A stretch of DNA of 64,000 bases, taken from the NCBI RefSeq assembly GCF_001648895.1, contig NZ_LXUF01000001.1, positions 930,001 through 994,000 on the forward strand, written 5' to 3'. How positions within the stretch are numbered: the first letter of the stretch is position 1; every line of letters starts with the position of its first letter. The DNA comes from Methylovorus sp. MM2. GTDB lineage: Bacteria > Pseudomonadota > Gammaproteobacteria > Burkholderiales > Methylophilaceae. Under the pieces are notes generated by a model. It did no database searches. It was not told the DNA's origin and worked only from the letters and a program-made list of their open reading frames with translations. Positions 46,367-57,032 of the stretch are shown piece by piece. A program made the position numbers and the translations under genes.

Positions 46367-47038
46367 ATGACTGAAAATCGTGAGCAAGAGGCACTACGTG
46401 CGTACCTTAATCTTCTAGAGAAAAAGGGCGCAGATGCTTCTAACCTGAAACGGCGCGAAGCGTTCCTGCAAAAGCTGATGCCAGACTTGGCTGATAAGAA
46501 TCCTGATGGGGCTATCTTTCGGGATGTCGTTGAAGATGTTATTGAACAGATAGACAATTCTGATTGGGCGTTCACCCTTTCTGTTGCCCGTGAATATTAC
46601 CCATTCTGGATCAAGGATATCAAGGCGATAGCCGCAATGAGCTCCGGCGAGGCTTTTGAAGTAAAGCCGATTCAGTGGCAGCCGCAAGACTGTAACCTGA
46701 AAGCGATTTGGAAGCTGCTCGATAAAGAGAAATTTAGCCTAGTTGAAACATGGGCACTTAAGGCTTATGGTTTGGCATTACGGCAAGAAGGTGCGACCCA
46801 GGATATGGTCGATACACGCATCAAACTGGTGAAGCTTTTGCTGGTGCGTTTGCGTGATGCGCCGGATCAAAGCCCAAAGGTGTACCGTGTGGGGGTCGAT
46901 TCGACGGTAGCGTTATTCTTGTTGCAAGACACACGCCGTTTATTTTTAGCGGTTGTCCGTGAGTTTTATTATTTCTGGATCGGTGATCCAGAAGCGGGGA
47001 ACTACATTCGCGGTGAAACTCCGACTAGCCATTTCTAA
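46367..47038 (+). CDS. Conserved hypothetical protein with an internal repeat
   Basis: 223 residues from ATG 46367. The motifs REYYPFWIKD (residues 75-84) and REFYYFWIGD (198-207) suggest two related helical halves. A TATAAT sequence (46355-46360) is close to the ATG, so its transcript would have a very short leader. I recognise no function. Confidence 0.6.
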   Translation: MTENREQEALRAYLNLLEKKGADASNLKRREAFLQKLMPDLADKNPDGAIFRDVVEDVIEQIDNSDWAFTLSVAREYYPFWIKDIKAIAAMSSGEAFEVKPIQWQPQDCNLKAIWKLLDKEKFSLVETWALKAYGLALRQEGATQDMVDTRIKLVKLLLVRLRDAPDQSPKVYRVGVDSTVALFLLQDTRRLFLAVVREFYYFWIGDPEAGNYIRGETPTSHF

Positions 47039-47046
47039 ATGTGGAT

Positions 47047-48534
47047 TTAAAGACGCGCTAGCTTCTCTTCTATTTTTTCACATAATGTTCGCAATATCTT
47101 GATGCGGGCATAGTTCTTGTCATTCGCTTCAATAAGATGCCATGGTGCCACGACACTGCTGGTGCGTTCTACCATATCTGCCGCTGCTAATTTATAGGCA
47201 TTCCATTTTTTGCGATTGCGCCAGTCATCAGGCGTGATCTTGAACTGTTTATACGCGATCTCTTCGCGTGCCGTGAATCGGGCTAATTGTTCTTCCTGTG
47301 TGATCTGTAGCCAGAACTTAAGCACGAGTACATCGTGCTTGCTTAGCTGTTCTTCAAAATCATTGATCTCAGCATAAGCGCGTAGCCAATCATATTGACT
47401 GCAAAACTTCTCAACACGCTCGACCAACACACGGCCATACCATGATCTGTCAAATATCGCGACATGTGCTTTGGCGGGAATTTTGCGCCAAAAACGCCAT
47501 AAGTATGGTTGGGCTTGTTCTTCATCGCTGGGCGCTGAGATGGGGGTGACGTTGTAGATACGTGCATCCAGTGCTTGGGTGACTCTGCGGATTGCACCAC
47601 CCTTACCAGCGGCATCTACGCCTTCGAACGCCAGCACTAGCGCCATCTTTTTGAATTTAGGATGTCTGCTCAGCTGGTTGAGCTTGCCTTGGTAATGCTC
47701 TAATTGATTGTTGTATGTCTCTTTATCCTGTTGCTTGGATAAATCTAAGGTATCAAGAATACGTAGCTTATCAATGGGTTTTAGTAATGGTGGTGCCTCT
47801 GGTTTTGGTGTCTTTTTCTTATGTTGGCTGATCCTTGATTTAAGGGTTTCAAGGAGATATTCGCCGGTGGTCAGGTTGCGGTAATTAGGATCAGTACCTT
47901 CGATCACCATCCATGGGGCATTCGCGGTACTGGTCTCTTTGAGTACACGCCCGGCAATGCGGCGGAATCTATCGTATAGCTTCAGGTGTTTGATATCCTG
48001 TTTGCTGACACGCCAACGCGTCTTGGGGTCTTTTTTTAATGCCTTGATTCTGTTTTTTTGTGCATCTTTGGATAGATGGAACCATAGCTTGATGACAAGT
48101 GCACCTTCTTCTGTGAGCATCTGTTCAAAGCGCACGATGTCGTTCATGGCATTATCTAATTCAGAGGTTTTGATCTCACCATAGCTTTTCTGGACGATAG
48201 GCTCGGTGTACCAAGAGCCAAAGAAGATGCCAATCTCGCCTTTAGGAGGTAGTGCTTGCCAGAAGCGCCACATGGGTGGTTTTGCCAGCTCGTCCTGGCT
48301 GGGTGGCGCAAAGGCATAGGTGTGGATATGGCGGGCATCCATCCACTCATTGAGAATGTTCGCTGTTTCGCCTTTTCCTGCACCATCCACACCACTGATG
48401 AGCAGAATGACGGGGAAGGACTTAAGCTCAAGCAATTTATACTGTACATCCAGCAAAGCCTTTCTGAGCAAGGGCAGTGCTAGTTCATATTTTTCTTTGG
48501 AGATGTGATGCCCGAGTTCAGCCGATTCAAACAT
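47047..48534 (-). CDS. pap: Polyphosphate:AMP phosphotransferase
   Basis: 495 residues made of two fused PPK2 domains. Each has its P-loop: SGVDGAGKGETANIL (domain 1, residues ~47-60) and FEGVDAAGKGGAI (domain 2, ~306-318), and a second 'SWY' motif. Class II PPK2 makes ADP from AMP and polyphosphate. Full length for a two-domain Pap. Confidence 0.94.
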   Translation of the reverse strand: MFESAELGHHISKEKYELALPLLRKALLDVQYKLLELKSFPVILLISGVDGAGKGETANILNEWMDARHIHTYAFAPPSQDELAKPPMWRFWQALPPKGEIGIFFGSWYTEPIVQKSYGEIKTSELDNAMNDIVRFEQMLTEEGALVIKLWFHLSKDAQKNRIKALKKDPKTRWRVSKQDIKHLKLYDRFRRIAGRVLKETSTANAPWMVIEGTDPNYRNLTTGEYLLETLKSRISQHKKKTPKPEAPPLLKPIDKLRILDTLDLSKQQDKETYNNQLEHYQGKLNQLSRHPKFKKMALVLAFEGVDAAGKGGAIRRVTQALDARIYNVTPISAPSDEEQAQPYLWRFWRKIPAKAHVAIFDRSWYGRVLVERVEKFCSQYDWLRAYAEINDFEEQLSKHDVLVLKFWLQITQEEQLARFTAREEIAYKQFKITPDDWRNRKKWNAYKLAAADMVERTSSVVAPWHLIEANDKNYARIKILRTLCEKIEEKLARL

Positions 48535-48566
48535 AGCGCGATGCTTTAAAGTTAGGAACTGTTAGT

Positions 48567-48941
48567 TTAACTGCATAGCTCCACAGGTGGCAGATGTTCG
48601 AGTTCATCATCGGTGAAAAGGCGTGAGCGGATGATGAAGTGTTTGCCAGTGGCCTGTTCCAGCGAAAACATACCGCCATGGCCAGCAATGACGTCCAAGG
48701 TTAGGTGCGTGTGCTCCCAATACTGGAATTGGAATTTTGCCATATAGAAAGGCACGCCATGCACGTCGCCGAGTTTGACATCTGAACTACCTATCATGAA
48801 TTCGCCTTCTTGCAGGCACATGGGGGCACTGCCTTCGCAGCAACCACCTGATTGATGGAACATAAGATTGCCATGCTCTGCTTTCAGCTCATCAAGTAGG
48901 GCATCGGCAGCGGGCGTGCTGGTAATACGCGTTGCAATCAT
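48567..48941 (-). CDS. DUF779 protein
   Basis: 124 residues. Cys/Gly segment 'MFHQSGGCCEGSAPMC' is the DUF779 signature. This family is regularly found next to aldehyde/alcohol dehydrogenase genes, here immediately downstream of the aldehyde dehydrogenase. Biochemical role unknown. Confidence 0.85.
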   Translation of the reverse strand: MIATRITSTPAADALLDELKAEHGNLMFHQSGGCCEGSAPMCLQEGEFMIGSSDVKLGDVHGVPFYMAKFQFQYWEHTHLTLDVIAGHGGMFSLEQATGKHFIIRSRLFTDDELEHLPPVELCS

Positions 48942-49000
48942 GGCATCACCTTTTGGCGTAATGTATCTTTATCGTACTATTCATCAAGCTGTGAATGAAA

Positions 49001-49040
49001 ACGCAGTGCGACATTTTAAAATCTAAATGCGACACTGCGT
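49001..49040. repeat. Inverted repeat between aldehyde dehydrogenase and DUF779 genes
   Basis: Eight-base arms ACGCAGTG (49001-49008) and CACTGCGT (49033-49040), partly extended inward by CGACATTT/AAATGCGA. On the minus strand the right-hand arm is followed only by TTTTC, so it could be a weak terminator, an attenuator or a stability hairpin. Confidence 0.5.
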
Positions 49041-49084
49041 ATCTCTTTACTTGCGCCAATTATTTTAATCAGCGTTGAGTGTGT

Positions 49085-50605
49085 TTAGAAAAAACCTAAA
49101 GCGTTAGGACTGTAGCTGACGAGCAGGTTCTTGGTTTGTTGGTAGTGATCCAGCATCATCTTGTGGTTTTCACGGCCGATACCTGATTGCTTGTAACCAC
49201 CGAACGCCGCATGCGCAGGGTAGAGGTGGTAACAGTTAGTCCATACACGGCCAGCCTGAACACCACGGCCCACGCGGAATGCACGGCTGCCATCACGCGT
49301 CCATACACCTGCACCCAAGCCATACATCGTGTCATTGGCGATAGCCAGTGCTTCTGCTTCATCCTTGAATGTTGTTACTGATAATACTGGGCCAAAGATC
49401 TCTTCCTGAAAGATGCGCATCTTGTTATGGCCCTTGAATACGGTAGGTTCGATGTAATAACCTTCGCTCAACTCACCATCCAGTTTGCTGATGTTGCCAC
49501 CTGTGAGCAGCTCTGCACCTTCTTCTTTACCTAGCTTGATGTAGGAAAGAATGATCTCGACCTGTTCGCTAGATGCTTGCGCACCGATCATGGTAGCGGG
49601 GTTAAGTGGATTGCCTTGTTTGATCGCTTTTACGCGTTTGATGGCACGTTCGATGAATTTCTCGTAGATCGATTCCTGAATCAATGCACGACTAGGACAG
49701 GTACAGACTTCGCCTTGGTTCAATGCAAACAGGGCAAAACCTTCAAGACATTTATCAAAATAGGCGTCATCAGCATCCATGATGTCTTCAAAGAAGATAT
49801 TAGGTGATTTACCGCCTAACTCCAACGTGACAGGAATCAAGTTTTGGCTCGCATATTGCATGATCAAGCGACCAACCGAAGTAGAGCCAGTGAATGCGAT
49901 CTTGGCGATTCTTGGGCTGGTAGCCAATGCTTTGCCTACTTCAACACCAAAACCATTGATGACGTTTAATACGCCAGCAGGTAATAATTTGCCGATGATC
50001 TCCATTACGATCAGGATGGATGCAGGCGTCTGTTCAGCCGGTTTTAGCACGATACAGTTACCTGCTGCCAACGCGGGTGCTAATTTCCATGCGGCCATCA
50101 GGATCGGGAAGTTCCAAGGGATGATCTGGCCAACGACGCCTAGCGGTTCATGGAAGTGATAAGCCACGGTGTCATGGTCGATCTCGCTAATGCCGCCTTC
50201 CTGCGCACGAACACAGCCTGCGAAGTAGCGAAAGTGATCGATAGCTAGAGGAATATCTGCATTCATGGTTTCGCGCAATGGTTTGCCATTGTCGATGGTC
50301 TCTGCAATCGCGATCTTTTCAAGATTGGCTTCCATTGCATCTGCGATTTTTAGCAGAATGTTCGAACGTTCTGTCGTTGAGGTCTTGCCCCATGCTTCTT
50401 TGGCAGCATGGGCAGCATCTAGTGCGACATTGACATCTTTCTCGTTAGAGCGTGCAACGCGGCAGAACACCTTGCCGGTGATCGGGCTGATATTGTCAAA
50501 GTAACGGTCATCTACAGGAGCAACCCATTCGCCACCGATATAATTATCGTATTTTGCTTTATATGGGATATCAACACCCAGACCTTTTAGGCTTTCTAAA
50601 ACCAT
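49085..50605 (-). CDS. Aldehyde dehydrogenase (ExaC/AldB type)
   Basis: 506 residues from ATG 50605, chosen because GGAG lies 7 bases upstream. Substrate/NAD motifs: [21 protein letters not shown] (catalytic Glu) and the active-site Cys in [10 protein letters not shown]. Pairing with DUF779 fits the ExaC/AldB group that oxidises acetaldehyde and related aldehydes. Divergent from fds, about 150 bases apart. Confidence 0.9.
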   Translation of the reverse strand: MVLESLKGLGVDIPYKAKYDNYIGGEWVAPVDDRYFDNISPITGKVFCRVARSNEKDVNVALDAAHAAKEAWGKTSTTERSNILLKIADAMEANLEKIAIAETIDNGKPLRETMNADIPLAIDHFRYFAGCVRAQEGGISEIDHDTVAYHFHEPLGVVGQIIPWNFPILMAAWKLAPALAAGNCIVLKPAEQTPASILIVMEIIGKLLPAGVLNVINGFGVEVGKALATSPRIAKIAFTGSTSVGRLIMQYASQNLIPVTLELGGKSPNIFFEDIMDADDAYFDKCLEGFALFALNQGEVCTCPSRALIQESIYEKFIERAIKRVKAIKQGNPLNPATMIGAQASSEQVEIILSYIKLGKEEGAELLTGGNISKLDGELSEGYYIEPTVFKGHNKMRIFQEEIFGPVLSVTTFKDEAEALAIANDTMYGLGAGVWTRDGSRAFRVGRGVQAGRVWTNCYHLYPAHAAFGGYKQSGIGRENHKMMLDHYQQTKNLLVSYSPNALGFF

Positions 50606-50763
50606 GATGCTTCTCCTCAATGTAAAAATTATTGAACTTGTTATTTGACTTTGTTTCTAAAATTGTATCAAAATGTAACGGTGATGTGAGTAATAAAAAA
50701 AACAGCAGTATCGATTCGAACTAATAAAAATAATTTTATCAGGTGGTAGAGGAGATAGACGTT

Positions 50764-51231
50764 GTGTTGCCAGATCAAAAAGCGCGAGTAGAAGCGCACA
50801 TCGTGACATGCAAAGACGCACCTGGTGCGTTGTTGCCTTTGTTACACGCCATTCAGGATGACATCGGTTTCATCCCTGAAGAATCTTATAGCCTCATTTC
50901 CAAAGCACTTAACCTCTCGGTTGCTGAAGTTCACGGCGTTGTTACCTTTTATCACCATTTTCGCCAACATCCTCCAGGCCGGCATGTCTTGCAAGTGTGC
51001 CGTGCTGAGTCTTGCCAATCCATGGGAAGTGCAGCCCTTGAGCAACATATCCAATCTACCTTAGCCGTTCATTTTCATGAGACGACAGCCGATGGCAGCA
51101 TCACGCTGGAGCCAGTCTACTGTTTAGGTAATTGTGCCTGCTCCCCAGCGGTGATGATGGATGATGAGATATACGGGCGCGTGAGTGCGCAGAAGATCGA
51201 CCGCATTATCGCTTCGGCAAAGGGGGCATGA
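50764..51231 (+). CDS. fdsG: NAD-dependent formate dehydrogenase gamma subunit
   Basis: 155 residues from GTG 50764, with GGAG 9 bases upstream; the reading from GTG 50743 would place this site inside the gene. NuoE-like thioredoxin fold with [2Fe-2S] ligands CRAESC near residue 80 and CLGNCAC near 120. First subunit of the cytosolic molybdenum FdsABG complex. Confidence 0.93.
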   Translation: MLPDQKARVEAHIVTCKDAPGALLPLLHAIQDDIGFIPEESYSLISKALNLSVAEVHGVVTFYHHFRQHPPGRHVLQVCRAESCQSMGSAALEQHIQSTLAVHFHETTADGSITLEPVYCLGNCACSPAVMMDDEIYGRVSAQKIDRIIASAKGA

Positions 51232-52784
51232 TGAGCATCAAAGTCTATGTGCCGCGAGATTCAAGTGCTTTATCGTTAGGTGCCAATGATGTGGCGAAGG
51301 CCATAGCGGCAGAGTCTGCTAAGCGGAATATCCCCATCAAACTCATCCGTAACGGTTCGCGCGGCCTGTTTTGGCTTGAACCGCTAGTGGAAGTGGAGAC
51401 TGAAGCCGGTCGAGTAGCTTATGGGCCTGTAGATGAAATGGATGTCGCTGGGTTATTCGATGCTGATTTTTTACATGGCGGAGCACACAGATTAAACCTC
51501 GGTCTTACAGAAGAGATTACATGGCTTAAAAAGCAGGAGCGTTTGACTTTTGCTCGTGTGGGCATCACTGATCCGGTATCACTGGAAGATTATCTGGCGC
51601 ATGACGGCTATCGCGGGCTTAAACAGGCATTAAGTATAGAACCTGCTGGCATTGTCGCCCGCGTGACAGACTCGGGCTTGCGTGGCCGTGGCGGTGCAGC
51701 ATTCCCCACAGGCATCAAGTGGAAGACCGTGCATGGTTGTGTGGCAGATCAAAAATATATCGTTTGCAATGCAGATGAAGGTGATTCAGGTACTTATTCT
51801 GATCGCATGATCATGGAAGGTGATCCTTTCGTTTTGATAGAGGGCATGACCATCGCTGGTTTGGCTGTCGGCGCTACGCAAGGTTATATCTATCTGCGCT
51901 CAGAATATCCCCATGCGCTTGAAACACTGAATGAGGCGATCTTGAATGCCTATCTTGCAGGGTATCTAGGTAAAGATATTCAAGGTAGTGGTAAGGATTT
52001 TGATTTGGAAGTTCGTCGCGCAGCAGGGGCTTATGTATGTGGCGAAGAGACTTCCTTGCTAGAGAGCCTAGAAGGTAAACGCGGCCTAGTGAGATTTAAA
52101 CCACCCTTGCCTGCTATTGAAGGTCTATTTGGTAAACCAACCGTTGTAAATAACGTCATTTCATTTGCGAGCGTGCCGATTATTCTCGATAAAGGTAGCG
52201 TCTATTACCGCGATTACGGCATGGGTAAATCACGCGGTACTTTGCCGATTCAGTTGGCCGGTAATATCAAACATGGCGGTCTGGTTGAAAAAGCTTTTGG
52301 CATCACCTTACGCGAGCTTCTTTACGATTACGGTGGCGGTTCTGCAAGTGGTAGACCAATACGCGCCGTGCAGGTCGGCGGTCCTTTAGGCGCTTATCTG
52401 CCTGAATCACAATTCGATACCCCATTGGATTATGAAGAGTTCACCAAGATATGGGCGGTGCTTGGCCACGGCGGCATCGTTGCTTTTGACGATACGGTGG
52501 ATATGGCAAAGATGGCGCGCTACGCATTTGAGTTCTGTGCGATCGAGTCATGCGGTAAATGTACGCCATGCCGCATAGGCTCTACGCGCGGTGTGGAGGT
52601 CATGGACAAGATCATCGCTGGTACTGATCAAGCGAAAAGTATAGCGTTGGTGCGCGATCTCAGCGACACCATGCTCAACGGTTCTTTGTGTGCACTGGGG
52701 GGAATGACGCCTTACCCTGTATTAAGCGCGATTAACCATTTTGCAGAAGATTTCGGCCTACAAAATAAAGAGCAAGCGGCCTAG
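51228..52784 (+). CDS. fdsB: NAD-dependent formate dehydrogenase beta subunit
   Basis: 518 residues. NuoF-like: N-terminal thioredoxin-like part, then [13 protein letters not shown] (FMN/NADH site), and the [4Fe-4S] motif [12 protein letters not shown] near residue 440. It passes electrons to NAD+. It overlaps fdsG by 4 bases. Confidence 0.95.
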   Translation: MMSIKVYVPRDSSALSLGANDVAKAIAAESAKRNIPIKLIRNGSRGLFWLEPLVEVETEAGRVAYGPVDEMDVAGLFDADFLHGGAHRLNLGLTEEITWLKKQERLTFARVGITDPVSLEDYLAHDGYRGLKQALSIEPAGIVARVTDSGLRGRGGAAFPTGIKWKTVHGCVADQKYIVCNADEGDSGTYSDRMIMEGDPFVLIEGMTIAGLAVGATQGYIYLRSEYPHALETLNEAILNAYLAGYLGKDIQGSGKDFDLEVRRAAGAYVCGEETSLLESLEGKRGLVRFKPPLPAIEGLFGKPTVVNNVISFASVPIILDKGSVYYRDYGMGKSRGTLPIQLAGNIKHGGLVEKAFGITLRELLYDYGGGSASGRPIRAVQVGGPLGAYLPESQFDTPLDYEEFTKIWAVLGHGGIVAFDDTVDMAKMARYAFEFCAIESCGKCTPCRIGSTRGVEVMDKIIAGTDQAKSIALVRDLSDTMLNGSLCALGGMTPYPVLSAINHFAEDFGLQNKEQAA

Positions 52785-52803
52785 CAGGTTCAAGGAGTAA
52801 GTC

Positions 52804-55650
52804 ATGGATACGCAAAAAGATTATGGAACGCCAGCAATAAAATCCGATAAGCAGGTGACCCTGCAGATCGATGGTGCGCAGGTCACTGTCCCTGCTGGAA
52901 GCTCCATCATGCATGCTGCAATGGTGGCGGGTATATCGGTACCTAAATTATGTGCAACCGATAGCCTTGATCCCTTCGGCTCATGTCGCTTATGTCTGGT
53001 AGAGATCGATGGGCGGCGTGGCTATCCGGCATCGTGTACGACACCTGTCGATGAAGGCTTAAAAGTTCACACACAGTCTGCAAAACTGGCAGATATCCGC
53101 CGTGGTGTGATGGAACTCTATATATCTGATCATCCTTTGGATTGTCTGACTTGTTCAGCCAATGGAGATTGTGAGTTACAGGACATGGCCGGTGCTGTGG
53201 GTTTGCGTGAAGTGCGTTACGGCTATGAGGGCGAGAATCACCTGAAAGCGGAAAAAGATACTTCCAACCCTTATTTTACTTTTGATCCTTCCAAGTGCAT
53301 CGTCTGCTCTCGCTGTGTGCGGGCGTGTGAAGAGACACAAGGCACGTTTGCATTAACGATCCAAGGGCGCGGTTTTGAATCAAAAGTCGCTGCTGGCATC
53401 ACCGATTTTATGGATTCTGAATGTGTATCCTGCGGTGCCTGTGTGCAAGCTTGCCCGACTGCGACTTTGATGGAAAAGTCGGTCATCCAACATGGGCAGC
53501 CTGAGCATAGTGTCACCACCACCTGTGCTTATTGTGGTGTGGGCTGTTCATTCAATGCTGAGATGAAAGGCGAAGAGTTGGTTCGAATGGTGCCGAATAA
53601 AGATGGCGGCGCCAATCATGGGCACTCTTGCGTCAAAGGCAGGTTTGCATGGGGGTATGCAACGCATAAAGACCGCATTACGACACCAATGATCCGTAAA
53701 AACATCACCGACCCATGGCAAGAAGCGTCATGGGAAGAGGCTATCGGCTACGCTGCTAGCGAGATCACCCGTATTCAGGGTAAATATGGTCGCGAATCCG
53801 TTGGCGCGATCACTTCGTCACGTTGTACCAATGAGGAAGTCTACGTTATCCAGAAACTAGTGCGTGCCGTATTCGGCAGTAATAATGTCGATACCTGCGC
53901 CCGTGTTTGCCATTCGCCTACGGGATATGGCCTAAAGCAGACCTTAGGTGAGTCAGCCGGTACACAGACATTTGATTCTGTGATGAAATCAGATGTGATT
54001 ATGGTGATTGGTGCCAATCCTACGGATGGTCATCCTGTATTCGGCTCACAGATGAAAAGGCGTCTGCGCGAAGGCGCGAAATTGATTGTCGCTGATCCGC
54101 GTGCGATCGATCTTGTGTCATCGCCGCATGTCAAAGCTAACCATCATCTTAAATTACGTCCCGGTACCAATGTCGCATTGATATCTGCTTTGGCGCATGT
54201 TGTAGTAACCGAAGGATTGGTTAAAGAGGATTTCGTTAAAGCGCGCTGCGAATGGGATTCTTTCGTTCTTTGGCGTGATTTTGTCGCTAAACCTGAAAAC
54301 TCGCCTGAAGTACTCCAAGAAGATATCGGTGTTAAAGCTGAAGACATCCGCGCCGCTGCAAGATTATTTGCTACCGGCGGCAATGCGGCTATCTATTATG
54401 GATTAGGCGTCACAGAGCATAGCCAAGGCTCTACTATGGTGATGGGTATCGCCAATCTTGCGATGGCAACGGGCAATATTGGTAGAGAAGGTGTGGGAGT
54501 CAATCCATTGCGTGGGCAAAACAATGTGCAGGGTTCATGTGACATGGGGTCTATGCCGCATGAGTTCACAGGATATCGTCACGTGTCTGATGATGCTGCA
54601 CGCGCTTTATTTGAGACTGCATGGGGCAGGCCGCTTAGCAAAGAGCCGGGGTTGCGTATCCCCAACATGCTGGATGCCGCGATAGAAGGTGGCTTTAAAG
54701 CACTTTATTGCAATGGTGAGGACATCGCCCAGTCGGACCCTAATACGCAGCATGTAACGCATGCGCTGGAATCTATGGAATGTGTCATCGTGCAGGACCT
54801 GTTCCTCAACGAGACCGCGATGTATGCGCATGTATTCCTGCCGGGCGCATCATTCCTTGAAAAAACCGGCACCTTTACGAATGCTGAGCGTCGTATTTCG
54901 CCAGTGCGTCGTGTGATGAGCCCGAAGAATGGATTTGAGGATTGGGAGATCACAGCCAAGCTATCTGCCGCACTGGGTTATCCTATGCACTACAACTCTG
55001 CGTCCGATATCCTAGATGAGATCGCAGCGCTCACCCCGACATTCAAAGGTGTAAGCTTCAAAAAGCTGGATGAGCTTGGTAGTGTGCAGTGGCCTTGTAA
55101 TGATGATCATCCAGAAGGCACGCCCACCATGCATATCGATGAATTTGTGCGTGGTAAAGGCAAATTCTTTATCACCCAATATGTACCGACCACTGAAAAG
55201 GTCAATGCGAAATACCCATTGATACTCACTACCGGGCGTATTCTTTCGCAATACAATGTCGGTGCTCAGACTCGCCGGACTGATAACGTAGCTTGGCACC
55301 CTGAAGACCAGGTTGAGATTCATCCGCATGATGCAGAAGACCGCGGCATCAAAGAAGGTGATTGGGTGGGCATCAATAGCCGAGCCGGTGAAACGGTATT
55401 GCGTGCAAAAATTACTGAACGCGTGCAGCCCGGTGTGATCTATACTACTTTCCACCATCCTGAGTCAGGTGCGAACGTGATCACGACTGATAACTCCGAT
55501 TGGGCGACAAACTGCCCGGAATTCAAGGTGACAGCCGTGCAGGTGACGCGTGTCTCGCAATTATCAGGATGGCAAAAGAACTATCAGGAATTCAGCGAAG
55601 AGCAGATTTCCTTTGCATATAATCCACTTCATGAGGCACGGGTAGAATAA
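52804..55650 (+). CDS. fdsA: NAD-dependent formate dehydrogenase catalytic alpha subunit
   Basis: 948 residues. In order: [2Fe-2S] domain with FGSCRLCLVE, [4Fe-4S] CSANGDC, ferredoxin-type CIVCSRCVRAC and CVSCGACVQAC, then the molybdopterin domain with CAYCGVGC and active-site Cys in CARVCHSPTGYG, matching the Mo-binding Cys of known FdsA. It oxidises formate to CO2, the last step of C1 oxidation in methylotrophs. Confidence 0.96.
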   Translation: MDTQKDYGTPAIKSDKQVTLQIDGAQVTVPAGSSIMHAAMVAGISVPKLCATDSLDPFGSCRLCLVEIDGRRGYPASCTTPVDEGLKVHTQSAKLADIRRGVMELYISDHPLDCLTCSANGDCELQDMAGAVGLREVRYGYEGENHLKAEKDTSNPYFTFDPSKCIVCSRCVRACEETQGTFALTIQGRGFESKVAAGITDFMDSECVSCGACVQACPTATLMEKSVIQHGQPEHSVTTTCAYCGVGCSFNAEMKGEELVRMVPNKDGGANHGHSCVKGRFAWGYATHKDRITTPMIRKNITDPWQEASWEEAIGYAASEITRIQGKYGRESVGAITSSRCTNEEVYVIQKLVRAVFGSNNVDTCARVCHSPTGYGLKQTLGESAGTQTFDSVMKSDVIMVIGANPTDGHPVFGSQMKRRLREGAKLIVADPRAIDLVSSPHVKANHHLKLRPGTNVALISALAHVVVTEGLVKEDFVKARCEWDSFVLWRDFVAKPENSPEVLQEDIGVKAEDIRAAARLFATGGNAAIYYGLGVTEHSQGSTMVMGIANLAMATGNIGREGVGVNPLRGQNNVQGSCDMGSMPHEFTGYRHVSDDAARALFETAWGRPLSKEPGLRIPNMLDAAIEGGFKALYCNGEDIAQSDPNTQHVTHALESMECVIVQDLFLNETAMYAHVFLPGASFLEKTGTFTNAERRISPVRRVMSPKNGFEDWEITAKLSAALGYPMHYNSASDILDEIAALTPTFKGVSFKKLDELGSVQWPCNDDHPEGTPTMHIDEFVRGKGKFFITQYVPTTEKVNAKYPLILTTGRILSQYNVGAQTRRTDNVAWHPEDQVEIHPHDAEDRGIKEGDWVGINSRAGETVLRAKITERVQPGVIYTTFHHPESGANVITTDNSDWATNCPEFKVTAVQVTRVSQLSGWQKNYQEFSEEQISFAYNPLHEARVE

Positions 55651-56481
55651 TTGAACGATCTGGTTATCAAAGAAGGCATGACATCAGAGGCTACGACAGG
55701 CATATACCCTGTACAAAAGTGGCAGCAAGATGGCGTAGTTAAATTAAGCGATTGCGTTGCTGAAGAAGTGCCTATCGCCATGATCTATAACGGCGTATCA
55801 CATGCTGTGATGCTGGCGACACCTAGTGATCTGAAAGACTTTGCGCTTGGTTTTTCATTGGCTGAAGGTATCTTGTCTTCGCCAAGTGAGTTGTATGGCA
55901 TTGAGATCGTACCGCAGGAAAAGGGGATCGAGCTGCATCTTGATATTGCCTCTGAGCGTTTTCATCGGCTCAAAGAGCGCCGCCGTAGCATGACAGGTCG
56001 CACTGGTTGCGGTTTATGTGGTGCAGAAAGTTTGGAGCAAGCCCTACGTATTCCCCAGTCATCTGTAAAAAGTACCTTAAAATTCAAAGCTGATGCCATT
56101 CAAAAAGCACAACAGCAGATGCAAATCCAGCAACCATTGCAGAATATGACAGGCGCAACGCATGCCAGTGCGTGGGTTAGCCCAGAGGGTGAGATATTGC
56201 TGGTGCGTGAAGATGTCGGCCGTCATAACGCATTGGATAAACTGGTTGGGGCGTTGGCATCTAGTGGCAGCGACAAGCAGGGCTTTGTATTAACGACCAG
56301 CCGCGCCAGCTATGAAATGGTACAAAAAGTCGCTACAGCGGATATTCCCATGTTGGTTGCCATTTCAGCGCCTACCGGTTTGGCGATACGTATCGCCAAA
56401 AGCTGCGATGTCACATTAGTGGGATTCACACGTGCACATCAGCATGTGGTTTACAGTGGTGCAGAACGCATCATCTATTAA
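55651..56481 (+). CDS. fdhD: Formate dehydrogenase sulfurtransferase FdhD (FdsC)
   Basis: 276 residues. TTG 55651 follows the fdsA stop directly; ATG 55678 is the alternative. CGLCGAESLE holds the two Cys used for sulfur transfer to the molybdenum cofactor, and VREDVGRHNALDKL is the family signature. It is essential for making FdsA active in known systems. Confidence 0.94.
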   Translation: MNDLVIKEGMTSEATTGIYPVQKWQQDGVVKLSDCVAEEVPIAMIYNGVSHAVMLATPSDLKDFALGFSLAEGILSSPSELYGIEIVPQEKGIELHLDIASERFHRLKERRRSMTGRTGCGLCGAESLEQALRIPQSSVKSTLKFKADAIQKAQQQMQIQQPLQNMTGATHASAWVSPEGEILLVREDVGRHNALDKLVGALASSGSDKQGFVLTTSRASYEMVQKVATADIPMLVAISAPTGLAIRIAKSCDVTLVGFTRAHQHVVYSGAERIIY

Positions 56482-56499
56482 GAAAAAGCTGAGACGTTT

Positions 56500-56724
56500 A
56501 TGAATATCGAACAACTTATCAAAATGGCGAACCAGATCGGGGAATTCTTTTTTGCCTATCCTGATGCCGAGCAGGCAAAGCTGGATATCGTGAGCCATAT
56601 CAAACGCTTCTGGGCACTCTCCATGCGCAAGCAGATCGTGGAGTATGTGACAGAAGAGCAGGGAACTGCATTGCAGCCATTGGTTGTTGATGCTATCAAA
56701 GAGAACGTTGCCGTCTTAGCTTAA
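56500..56724 (+). CDS. fdsD: Formate dehydrogenase delta subunit FdsD
   Basis: 74 residues: MNIEQLIKMANQIGEFFFAYPDAEQA, then KRFWALSMRKQIVEYV, matching the small FdsD protein found at the end of fds operons. It assists assembly or maturation of the complex. It closes this operon, 18 bases after fdhD. Confidence 0.92.
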   Translation: MNIEQLIKMANQIGEFFFAYPDAEQAKLDIVSHIKRFWALSMRKQIVEYVTEEQGTALQPLVVDAIKENVAVLA

Positions 56725-56854
56725 TCAAAAGTCTGTTTTTAAGGGTTTTATATTTAATCGCCGTCCATAAAACGTAACTTTTTTTGCATCCAAAAAATGA
56801 GATTGAATCTCATTACTCAAGAATTTAATCACCCACGTTATAATCCATTCTCCT

Positions 56855-57015
56855 TTGGGGAGTAGCCTGCTTTCAGCTCTGAAAGCGCTTGTGTCAACAT
56901 ACTCGACATCATGCATGTCGTGGCACCTGCAGCCTGATTAGGTTGGCGAGACCAAATGGTATTTCAGCGCGAAGTTGTCGGATGCGTTGTTGTGCCATTT
57001 CGTCTTATCCGACTT
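56855..57015 (+). ncRNA. yybP-ykoY manganese riboswitch
   Basis: A TATAAT promoter sequence (56839-56844) precedes a GGGGAGTAGCCT element (from 56857), then GTCAACATACTCGACATC and GGTTGGCGAGACC, the conserved blocks of the yybP-ykoY Mn(II) aptamer. A GTCGGAT/ATCCGAC hairpin (56977-57013) just before the mntP ATG is a likely expression platform. It sits in the 308-base spacer before mntP, otherwise empty. Confidence 0.85.
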
Positions 57016-57032
57016 TAATTGAAAGCTGCAAT

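Noticed and set aside
56725-56916. 63-residue minus-strand reading after fdsD
   Set aside because: It lies over the riboswitch and promoter and has no protein-like character.
56889-57032. N-terminal extension of mntP
   Set aside because: It would translate the riboswitch; MNFASIVL at 57033 is the normal family start.
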